Positions 10,887-17,197 of a stretch of DNA of 33,181 bases are shown here, piece by piece. Under the pieces are notes generated by a model. It worked only from the letters and a program-made list of their open reading frames with translations, searched no databases and was not told the origin of the DNA. Source of the DNA: Actinomycetes bacterium (GTDB taxonomy: Bacteria > Actinomycetota > Actinomycetes > DATJPE01); the NCBI GenBank assembly GCA_035506535.1, contig DATJPE010000065.1, forward strand, positions 1 to 33,181, written 5' to 3'. Numbering within the stretch: the stretch's first letter is position 1; each line of letters opens with the position of its first letter. Made by a program: the position numbers and the translations under genes.

Positions 10887-10944
10887 CTTGTGGCGGGCTC
10901 CACGTCACTCGCCTGCCCGGGAGTGACGTGCAACCCGCCACAAG
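10887..10944. terminator. long bidirectional hairpin between convergent relA and DUF349 genes
   Basis: Two 24-base arms (10887-10910 and 10921-10944) are complementary at 22 of 24 positions around a 10-base loop, GCCTGCCCGG. The stem starts 24 bases after the relA stop. There is no U-tract, as is usual in actinobacteria. Its position between genes that point at each other fits a shared terminator. Confidence 0.85.
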
Positions 10945-10978
10945 TCGGGGGCAGACGTGGCCGTAGGCGGCGGTCCGC

Positions 10979-11106
10979 CGAACTCAGCGCCCGACGAACT
11001 CAGCGCCCGCCGAACTCAGCGTCGGACGAACTCAGCGTCGGACGAACTCAGCGTCGGACGAACTCAGCGTCCGACGAACTCAGCGTCCGACGAACTCAGC
11101 GTCCGC
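10979..11106. repeat. eight-copy 16-bp minisatellite overlapping the 3-prime end of the DUF349 gene
   Basis: Eight consecutive 16-base units of the form CGAACTCAGCGTCGGA or CGAACTCAGCGYCCGM begin at 10979, 10995, 11011, 11027, 11043, 11059, 11075 and 11091. Each unit contains a small dyad (GACG-AACTCAG-CGTC) except where a base differs. The last unit contains the stop codon of the minus-strand DUF349 gene. The other seven lie beyond it in its 3-prime untranslated region. The 16-base period is not a multiple of three, so it is not built as a coding repeat. Confidence 0.95.
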
Positions 11107-12349
11107 CGAAGTCGGCGAGTGCTCGCTCGGCCTCCACCAGCCACAGCCGACGTGCCTCGATCGACTCGCGGGCGCGGGTGACCGCGCGGTCGTCCCCGGC
11201 TGCCTCCGCGGCGCTCTCCTCGCGCTGAAGCTTCGCGATCGCGGCCTCGAGCTGCTCCACAGTGGCCTGGGCCCGTGCCCGAGCCTCCGGGTTCGAGCGG
11301 CGCCACCGCGCCTCTTCGGCGTCGCGGACCGCCTGCTCGACGCGGCGCAGCCGGCCCTCGACGCGCTCCCGGTCGCCCCGGGGCACATGGCCGACCTTCT
11401 CCCAGCGCTCCTGGATGTCGCGCAGCGTCGCCTTTGTCGTCGCCAGGTCGCCCACGGGGACCAGCTTCTCGGCCTCGGTGGCCAGCGCCTCCTTCGCGGC
11501 GAGGTTGTCGGACAGGTCCGCCTCGCGTTCGGCGAGGGCGGCCGAGCGGGCGTCGAAGAAGCGGTCCTGGGCGGCGCGGAACTCCTGCCAGAGGCGCTCG
11601 TCGGCGGCGCGGCCGGCCCGCCCAGCCGCCTTCCAGCGGTCCATGAGCTTGCGCATCTCCAGCGCAGTCGCCGCCCAGTCCGTGGAGCCGGCGAGGCGGT
11701 TCGCCTCCGCGACCAGCTGCTCCTTCGTCGCCTTGGCCTCGTCCTGCTCGACCGACAGCTTGGCGAAGTGGGCGCGGCGCCTGCGGTCGAAGGCGTTACG
11801 GGCCGCCGAGAACCGCTTCCACAGCGCCTGCTCGATCGAGCGGTCGACGTGCGGGGCCGCCTTCCACTCATCGAGCAGGGCCCTCAGCCGGTCGCCGGAG
11901 CTCTTCCACGCTGTCGACTCGGCGAGCGCCTCGGCCTCGGTGACGATGCGCTCGCGCTCGGCGCGCGCCGCTTCCCGCGCGGCCGTACGTTCCGCGCGAG
12001 CCGCGGCCCGCCGGGCCTCCAGCACCGGGCGCAGTCGCTCGACGCGGACCCGCAGGCCGTCGATGTCGCCCACCGCCTGCGGCTGCTGCAGGGCGGCCTC
12101 CAGGCGGTCGATGCTCGCCTGGACCTCGGTCGGGGCCACCTCGGCACCGGACGTCAGCCGCTGGGCGAGCAGCTCCACCTCCACCTCGAGGGCCCGGTAC
12201 TTGCGCACGTAGTAGGCGAGTGCCTCCTGCTCGTCGCCGGCCTGGTACTGCCCGACGCGCACCTCGCCGGCCGACGTACGCACCCATACCGTGCCATCGG
12301 GGTCGACCCGGCCGAAGGACTCGGGGGCGGGCAGCTCGGCCTCGCTCAC
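11096..12349 (-). CDS. DUF349 domain protein
   Basis: A 417-residue, mostly alpha-helical, highly charged protein with several repeated units of about 70 residues centred on W-K or W-E pairs (for example LLDEWKAA, LMDRWKAAG, IQERWEKVG), the DUF349 pattern. No signal peptide or membrane helix is visible, so it is probably cytoplasmic and coiled-coil-rich. Actinobacterial genomes often carry such a gene next to a cyclophilin near relA. The molecular function is not established to my knowledge. It starts at a GTG that overlaps the cyclophilin stop (GTGA), so the two are one operon. Its stop codon lies inside the 16-bp minisatellite. Confidence 0.85.
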   Translation of the reverse strand: MSEAELPAPESFGRVDPDGTVWVRTSAGEVRVGQYQAGDEQEALAYYVRKYRALEVEVELLAQRLTSGAEVAPTEVQASIDRLEAALQQPQAVGDIDGLRVRVERLRPVLEARRAAARAERTAAREAARAERERIVTEAEALAESTAWKSSGDRLRALLDEWKAAPHVDRSIEQALWKRFSAARNAFDRRRRAHFAKLSVEQDEAKATKEQLVAEANRLAGSTDWAATALEMRKLMDRWKAAGRAGRAADERLWQEFRAAQDRFFDARSAALAEREADLSDNLAAKEALATEAEKLVPVGDLATTKATLRDIQERWEKVGHVPRGDRERVEGRLRRVEQAVRDAEEARWRRSNPEARARAQATVEQLEAAIAKLQREESAAEAAGDDRAVTRARESIEARRLWLVEAERALADFGGR

Positions 12350-13254
12350 GGCGAAGCCGCCGAGGGAGCGCCGGTGACGCTCACGCCGTTGATGACCACG
12401 TTGGCCGCCGGTGCCCCGTCGGTGACGCCCGCCCCACCGGCCACGCCCGCCTTGGCGATCTCACGCACCACCTTGAGCGACTGGGGGGTCATGGTCCCGA
12501 GAACGGTGTAGCTGGGACTGAGGTAGGTGTCCTGGTAGACGAGGAAGAACTGGCTGCCTCCCGTGTGCGGGCTGCCCGTGTTGGCCATGGCGATCGTCCC
12601 GGCCGGATAGAGGGCCTGCCCGTCCGAGCCCGCCTTCGGCAGGTTCTCGTCAGGCAAGGTGTAGCCCGGTCCGCCGCTGCCGGTGCCCGTGGGGTCGCCG
12701 CACTGCAGGACGTAGATCCCCTCGTCGGTGAGCCGGTGGCACTTGGTGTGGTCGAAGAAGCCCTTGTCCGCCAGCGTGACCATCGACGCCACCGTCTTGG
12801 GCGCCTTGGCGGCGTCGAGGTCCATCGCGATGTCGCCACAGGTGGTGTGCAGGGTCAGCGTCACCCGCGCGTCGGGTGGGAAGCTCATCGACGGAGCCGA
12901 GGAGTACTGCTTGGTTCCGGGGCTCCCCGGGGACGGGGAGGCGCAGGTGGCCGCGGTGAGCCCGGCCAGCGACGTCGGAGAGCTCACCGCCGACGCGGTG
13001 CCAGTGGCCGACGACGAAGCCGACGACGACGTGCTCGCGGACCCGCTGGCGGTGGCGGACGCCTGCCCACCGCCGGTGCCGTGGACGAGAAGCGCGACGA
13101 CGCCGACGACCGCGACCCCCGCGACCGCGGCGACCACGATCCCGACGGTACGAGTCCGCCGGCGCCGAGCCGCGTGCGCCTCGGACCGGCGCTGGCGCTG
13201 CCGCTCGTAGCGTGCGCGCTCGATGTCACGCGCACGCTTGTTGCTGCTTGCCAC
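12346..13254 (-). CDS. Membrane-anchored cyclophilin-type peptidyl-prolyl isomerase
   Basis: This is probably an extracytoplasmic prolyl isomerase (folding factor) anchored by one helix. It has 302 residues from the GTG at 13254, which has GGAGG a few bases upstream on the minus strand. An upstream in-frame start would add an implausible Arg/Pro leader. Order: a basic cytoplasmic segment (1-36), a transmembrane helix (about 37-57), a Ser/Ala/Thr linker, then the cyclophilin domain (about 130-300) with FDHTKCHRL, GTIAMANTG and GGSQFFLVYQ. The linker and single helix match the usual actinobacterial form. It is first gene of a two-gene operon with the DUF349 gene. Confidence 0.93.
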   Translation of the reverse strand: MASSNKRARDIERARYERQRQRRSEAHAARRRRTRTVGIVVAAVAGVAVVGVVALLVHGTGGGQASATASGSASTSSSASSSATGTASAVSSPTSLAGLTAATCASPSPGSPGTKQYSSAPSMSFPPDARVTLTLHTTCGDIAMDLDAAKAPKTVASMVTLADKGFFDHTKCHRLTDEGIYVLQCGDPTGTGSGGPGYTLPDENLPKAGSDGQALYPAGTIAMANTGSPHTGGSQFFLVYQDTYLSPSYTVLGTMTPQSLKVVREIAKAGVAGGAGVTDGAPAANVVINGVSVTGAPSAASP

Positions 13255-13284
13255 CAGGCCTCCGAACGATGAGCGTCGGCGCAC

Positions 13285-13290
13285 AGTGTA
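13285..13290 (-). promoter_or_regulatory. candidate -10 box for the cyclophilin-DUF349 operon
   Basis: On the minus strand TACACT fits TANNNT. It is about 30 bases before the GTG at 13254, leaving a short leader that includes the GGAGG site. No convincing -35 is seen. Confidence 0.45.
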
Positions 13291-13328
13291 GGCAGGGCCG
13301 GCGGGCGGGCCGGCCACCGGCGGGCCGG

Positions 13329-13334
13329 TACTCT
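13329..13334 (+). promoter_or_regulatory. -10 box for a probable leaderless metallo-hydrolase mRNA
   Basis: TACTCT fits TANNNT and ends six bases before the GTG at 13341, the spacing expected if transcription starts at the start codon itself. The intervening bases are all C, and there is no Shine-Dalgarno. Confidence 0.6.
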
Positions 13335-13340
13335 CCCCCC

Positions 13341-14042
13341 GTGCTCGTCGTGGGATTCCCCGCTCAGGCGTTCGACACCAACTGCTACGTCGTCGCGCCC
13401 GCGCCGGGGGAGGAGTGCCTCGTCGTCGACCCCGGCATCGGCGTCGAGGACCATCTCGAGGAGGTGCTGCGCGAGCACCGGCTGCGCCCGGTCGCCGTCC
13501 TGCTCACCCACGGCCACCTCGACCACGTGTTCTCGGTGACCCCGGTCTGCGGTGCGCGCGGCGTCCCGGCCTACATCCACTCCGACGACCGCTCGCGGCT
13601 GACCGACCCCACGGCGACGTTCGGCCCGGTGCTGAGCCAGATGTTCGGCGGCGCACTGGAATGGAGCGAGCCGGACGACGTCCTCGAGCTCTCCGACGGG
13701 ATGCGGCTGCAGCTGGCCGGGCTGGACCTCGTGGTCGACCACGCGCCCGGACACACCGAGGGCTCGGTCCTGTTCCGCAGCGACCCGGCGGTGCCGTCCG
13801 GCGACGAGCCGCCGTACTGCCTGTCCGGGGACGTGCTGTTCGCCGGCTCCATCGGGCGTACCGACCTGCCCGGTGGGGACAGCGCCGCCATGGTCCGGTC
13901 GTTGCGCGAGCGGATCCTGCCCCTCGCCGACGAGACCGTCGTGCTGCCCGGGCACGGCCCGCGGACCACGATCGGGCGCGAACGGGTGTCGAACCCCTTC
14001 CTCGTCGAGCTCGGCACGACCCCGCCGACGCGGGGGGTGTGA
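13341..14042 (+). CDS. Metallo-beta-lactamase-fold hydrolase (glyoxalase II-like)
   Basis: A 233-residue soluble protein of the MBL superfamily, of the type annotated as hydroxyacylglutathione hydrolase-like. The metal motif THGHLDH is complete (H57, H59, D61, H62). Further ligand positions are visible in DHAPGHTEG, in LSGDVLFAGSIGRTDLPGG and in the final LPGHGPRT. The exact substrate cannot be read from the sequence, and a thioester hydrolase is most likely. The GTG at 13341 gives the family N terminus. The frame is open upstream but lacks support. It precedes hisS directly, an arrangement common in actinobacteria. Confidence 0.88.
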   Translation: MLVVGFPAQAFDTNCYVVAPAPGEECLVVDPGIGVEDHLEEVLREHRLRPVAVLLTHGHLDHVFSVTPVCGARGVPAYIHSDDRSRLTDPTATFGPVLSQMFGGALEWSEPDDVLELSDGMRLQLAGLDLVVDHAPGHTEGSVLFRSDPAVPSGDEPPYCLSGDVLFAGSIGRTDLPGGDSAAMVRSLRERILPLADETVVLPGHGPRTTIGRERVSNPFLVELGTTPPTRGV

Positions 14043-15386
14043 GTGGTGGCCCGACCCCGTCCGCTGTCCGGCTTCCCGGAATGGCTGCCCGCGGAGCGCA
14101 TCGCGGAGCAGCGCGTCCTCGACCAGCTGCGGAGGACCTTCGAGCTGTGGGGCTTCGTGTCCGTGGAGACCCGCGCGGTCGAGCCCCTGGAGCAGATGCT
14201 GCGCAAGGGCGAGATCGACAAGGAGGTGTACGTCCTGCGGCGCCTGCACGCCGACCCCGACTCCTCGGACTCCGAGCTCGGCCTGCACTACGACCTCACG
14301 GTCCCCTTCGCCCGCTACGTGCTCGAAAACGCGGGGCACCTGCAGTTCCCGTTCAAGCGCTACCAGATCCAGCGTTGCTGGCGCGGGGAGCGGCCGCAGG
14401 AGGGCCGCTACCGCGAGTTCACCCAGGCCGACGTCGACATCGTCGGGGACGGCACTCTCGCGTTCCACCACGACGTCGAGGTCGCGGCGGTGATGGCCGA
14501 CGCGCTCGGCGCCCTCGGCCTGCCGCACCTCACCCTGCAGCTCAACAACCGCAAGCTCATCGAGGGCTTCTACCGGGGCCTCGGGGCCACTGACGTCGGC
14601 GCCGTGATGCGCGCGGTGGACAAGCTCGACAAGGCGCGGCCGGCCGAGGTGCGCGCCCTGCTCACCGCTGCAGGGCTCAACGACGCCCAGGCGGACGCGT
14701 GCCTGGCGCTGGCGTCGGTGTCGGCGACGGATGCGTCCTTCGTCGACGACGTACGGGCCCTCGGCGTCCGCGACGACCTGCTCGACACCGGCCTCGAGGA
14801 GCTCGCCCTCGTGCTGGACGGCGCCGCCTCGATCGCGGGGGAGCGGGTGACGGTCACCGCGGACCTGCGCATCGCCCGGGGGCTCGACTACTACACCGGG
14901 ACGGTCTTCGAGACCCGGATGACCGGCTTCGAGCACGTCGGGTCGATCTGCTCCGGTGGCCGCTACGACGCCCTCGCCTCCGACGGGGACCGGGTCTTCC
15001 CCGGGGTCGGGATCTCCTTCGGGGTGACCCGGGCGCTAGGCCCGCTGTTCGCCCGCGGCCTCATGGGCGCCAACCGCACCTCCCCGGCCTGCGTCCTGGT
15101 CGCGGTCGCCGCGGAGGGGACCCGTGGCGCCTCCGCGGCGGTCGCCCGCGTGCTGCGCTCGCGCGGAATCCCGTGCGACGTCGCGCCGGCGGCGGACAAG
15201 TACGGCCGCCAGATCCGCCACGCCGACCGGCGCGGGATCCCCTACGTGTGGTTCCCGTCCGGGTCCGGCGACGAGGTCGACGAGGTCAAGGACATCCGCT
15301 CGGGGGACCAGGTGCCGGCCGACGCCGCGACGTGGACCCCGCCTGTCGAGGACCTGCACCCCAGCATCACGCTGCCGCCCATCTGA
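14043..15386 (+). CDS. hisS: Histidyl-tRNA synthetase
   Basis: It charges tRNA-His. At 447 residues it is of normal length. Class II motifs are visible: motif 2 around KRYQIQRCWRGERPQEGRYREF, interrupted here for brevity to its key words RCWRGERP and YREFTQADVD, the HisRS signature GLDYYTGTVFE (280-290), and GGRYDALAS. A C-terminal anticodon-binding domain follows (from about residue 345). The GTG at 14043 immediately follows the upstream gene's stop. A second GTG at 14046 is equally possible. It is probably co-transcribed with the MBL hydrolase. The downstream gap holds three copies of the 16-bp element. Confidence 0.96.
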   Translation: MVARPRPLSGFPEWLPAERIAEQRVLDQLRRTFELWGFVSVETRAVEPLEQMLRKGEIDKEVYVLRRLHADPDSSDSELGLHYDLTVPFARYVLENAGHLQFPFKRYQIQRCWRGERPQEGRYREFTQADVDIVGDGTLAFHHDVEVAAVMADALGALGLPHLTLQLNNRKLIEGFYRGLGATDVGAVMRAVDKLDKARPAEVRALLTAAGLNDAQADACLALASVSATDASFVDDVRALGVRDDLLDTGLEELALVLDGAASIAGERVTVTADLRIARGLDYYTGTVFETRMTGFEHVGSICSGGRYDALASDGDRVFPGVGISFGVTRALGPLFARGLMGANRTSPACVLVAVAAEGTRGASAAVARVLRSRGIPCDVAPAADKYGRQIRHADRRGIPYVWFPSGSGDEVDEVKDIRSGDQVPADAATWTPPVEDLHPSITLPPI

Positions 15387-15389
15387 CGC

Positions 15390-15488
15390 CGATCCAGCGG
15401 AATCGGGGGATCTCGGGCCCCGGGTGGCGCCGATTGAGCGGAATCGGGGCCACCCGGGGTGCGCGGGGGCCTCGATTCCGCTCAATCG
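15390..15488. repeat. three copies of the 16-bp intergenic element, two forming a hairpin
   Basis: Copies are at 15390-15405 (variant CGATCCAGCGGAATCG), 15431-15446 (CGATTGAGCGGAATCG) and 15473-15488 (its exact reverse complement). Start-to-start distances are 41 and 42 bp. The second and third copies make a perfect 16-bp stem, extendable inward by a few pairs, around a roughly 26-base G+C-rich loop. They lie just after the hisS stop and could act as its terminator. They also end 24 bp before the LexA box of the next gene. Confidence 0.92.
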
Positions 15489-15512
15489 AGCCGTGGAGGG
15501 TGGTGGCGGAGG

Positions 15513-15526
15513 CGAACGTATGTTCG
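15513..15526. promoter_or_regulatory. LexA (SOS) box at the radical SAM gene start
   Basis: CGAACGTATGTTCG fits CGAAC-N4-GTTCG exactly. A TANNNT-type -10 (TATGTT, 15519-15524) lies inside it, and the ATG follows at 15535. LexA would cover the promoter. From memory, the M. tuberculosis homologue Rv2578c is also listed among LexA-box genes. Confidence 0.85.
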
Positions 15527-15534
15527 AATGAGGC

Positions 15535-17007
15535 ATGCGCTGGGAGCAGCAGGTCCTCGATGCGCAGGACGACGCCGCCCTGCCCGGGCTCGGGCGCCGC
15601 CGCGGGGTGCTGCGGACGGTCTCGCCCCGGGAGATGCCCGGGGTGCGCTTCCACGAGGTCGTGGCGCGCAGCGCGCTGAACGCCGTACCCGCCGCCTCCC
15701 GAATGCCCTTCCGATGGACCGTCAACCCCTACCGGGGATGCGCCCACGCCTGCGTGTACTGCCTGGACGGCGAGACGCCGATCCTGATGGCCGACCTCTC
15801 GACCCGACGGCTGGCCGACATCGCTGTCGGGGATCGCATCGTCGGGACCGTCATGAGAGGCCGGTATCGACGCTGGACGGAGACGGCGGTCCTGGCGCAC
15901 TGGCAGACGACCAAACCAGCGGTTGGTGTCACGCTCGCGGACGGTACGACCTTGCAGGCCAGTCCTGACCATCGGTTCCTGACACACCGTGGCTGGAAGC
16001 ACGTGCTCGGGTCGGGGAGCGGATCCGGTCGGCGACCCCACCTGACCACCAACGACGTACTTGTCGGATTCGGCCACGGCGTGCCATCTGCGGCCCGCCG
16101 GGTCGTCGCCATCCAGCCGCTCGGCGTCGACCTGCCGATGTTCGACATCACGACCGGAACCGGGGACTTCGTTGCGGACGGAGTCATCAGTCACAACTGC
16201 TACGCCCGCGGGTCGCACTCGTGGCTGGAGCTGGACAGCGGGGAGGGGTTCGACCGGGAGATCGTCGTCAAGGTCAACGTGGCGGAGGTGCTGGCCCGCG
16301 AGGTCGCCCGGCCGAGCTGGCGGCGCGAGCACGTCGCGCTCGGGACGAACACCGACCCCTACCAGCGGGCGGAGGGGCGCTACGCCCTCATGCCGGGGAT
16401 CGTGCGGGCCCTCGCCGGCTCCGGGACGCCGTTGAGCATCCTCACGAAGGGGACCCTGCTGCGACGCGACCTGCCGCTGCTGGCGTCGGCCGCGCGCGAG
16501 GTGCCGCTGGGGCTCGGGGTGTCCCTCGCCATCCACGACGAGGCGCTGCACGCGGCCCTCGAGCCGGGGACCCCCTCGCCGCGGGCGCGGCTGGCGCTCG
16601 TACGGGCCATCCGCGATGCCGGGCTTCCCTGCGGCGTCATGCTGGCCCCGGTGCTGCCCTGGCTGACCGATTCCACCGACCACCTCGAGCGGGCGCTGGA
16701 CGCGCTCGAGGATGCGGGAGCGACCGGCGTGATGGTTCTGCCGCTGCACCTGCGCCCGGGGGCGCGCGAGTGGTTCTTCGCCTGGCTGGCACGGGAGCGC
16801 CCCGGGCTCGTCGGGCGCTACCAGGCGCTGTACGCCCGCGGGGCGAACGCCGCGCCATCGTATCGGCGGGCGCTCGCCGCCCGGGTCGCTCCGCTGCTGC
16901 AGCGACACGGCTTCGCGGGGGGTGAGCCCGGGATCCGCGACCCCGACGACCGCGAGTTCCCCGCCGGGAGCCTGCCCGCCGGTCCCGGTGTGAGGCCTTC
17001 CGACTAG
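15535..17007 (+). CDS. Rv2578c-like radical SAM protein interrupted by a mini-intein
   Basis: A radical SAM iron-sulfur protein of the Rv2578c family, distantly related to spore photoproduct lyase-type enzymes (COG1533). The substrate is unknown, but the LexA box suggests a DNA-damage role. The 490-residue precursor carries the extein motif CAHACVY (C69, C73) and then an intein (76-221) beginning at the third cysteine. After splicing, C222 supplies the missing ligand and restores CxxxCxxC followed by YARGSHSW. The spliced product would be 344 residues, a normal length. The rest shows GTNTDPYQRAE and LSILTKGTLLRRDL, typical of the family. The ATG at 15535 has GAGG upstream, although a leaderless transcript is also possible. 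16-bp repeat hairpins flank it on both sides. Confidence 0.92.
   Translation: MRWEQQVLDAQDDAALPGLGRRRGVLRTVSPREMPGVRFHEVVARSALNAVPAASRMPFRWTVNPYRGCAHACVYCLDGETPILMADLSTRRLADIAVGDRIVGTVMRGRYRRWTETAVLAHWQTTKPAVGVTLADGTTLQASPDHRFLTHRGWKHVLGSGSGSGRRPHLTTNDVLVGFGHGVPSAARRVVAIQPLGVDLPMFDITTGTGDFVADGVISHNCYARGSHSWLELDSGEGFDREIVVKVNVAEVLAREVARPSWRREHVALGTNTDPYQRAEGRYALMPGIVRALAGSGTPLSILTKGTLLRRDLPLLASAAREVPLGLGVSLAIHDEALHAALEPGTPSPRARLALVRAIRDAGLPCGVMLAPVLPWLTDSTDHLERALDALEDAGATGVMVLPLHLRPGAREWFFAWLARERPGLVGRYQALYARGANAAPSYRRALAARVAPLLQRHGFAGGEPGIRDPDDREFPAGSLPAGPGVRPSD
15760..16197 (+). mobile_element. mini-intein (146 residues, no homing endonuclease)
   Basis: Translated residues 76-221 form a complete Hint splicing domain. 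Block A begins CLDGETPILMADL. Block B is GTTLQASPDHRFL with SxxH (S143, H146) in place of the usual TxxH. Block F/G is MFDITTGTGDFVADG followed by VISHN, with penultimate H220 and terminal N221. The +1 residue is C222. Only about 50 residues separate block B from block F, too few for a LAGLIDADG endonuclease. A hand count over 15841-16200 gives about 67% G+C against about 72-73% in the next 120 bases, consistent with a separate origin. Confidence 0.93.
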
Positions 17008-17031
17008 GCCTCGTCCGCCGATGGTGACGCC

Positions 17032-17088
17032 GGATTGAGCGGAATCGGGCCATCCGGGAAGGGCGGAGGCTCCGATTCCGCTCAATCG
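17032..17088. repeat. inverted pair of the 16-bp element after the radical SAM gene
   Basis: One copy at 17032-17047 (first base G instead of C) and its reverse complement at 17073-17088 are 41 bp apart start to start, forming a 15-bp perfect stem around a 25-base loop. The loop and outer flanks resemble those of the 15431-15488 hairpin, so these look like two copies of one roughly 60-bp element placed before and after the intein-bearing gene. It may terminate that gene. Confidence 0.92.
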
Positions 17089-17113
17089 AGCCGGGAAGGC
17101 CCCCCGGAACGCC

Positions 17114-17144
17114 TTGGCGCCGCTCGGCGAGCCCTCCGTAGCAT
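17114..17144 (+). promoter_or_regulatory. candidate promoter for aspS
   Basis: TTGGCG (17114-17119) and TAGCAT (17139-17144) resemble -35 and -10 hexamers with a 19-bp spacer. The expected transcript start is near 17151, giving a leader of about 47 bases that includes AAGGA before the GTG. I see no T-box or other tRNA-sensing element. Confidence 0.5.
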
Positions 17145-17197
17145 GGCGGGGCCGCCGGCGCCCCGGCAGGCCGCTGACCGACACCGAAGGATCCTCC

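Noticed and set aside
17008-17197. T-box or other tRNA-sensing leader before aspS (also checked before hisS and alaS)
   Set aside because: No T-box consensus, specifier loop or antiterminator pairing could be found. The dyads there are the 16-bp repeat pair.
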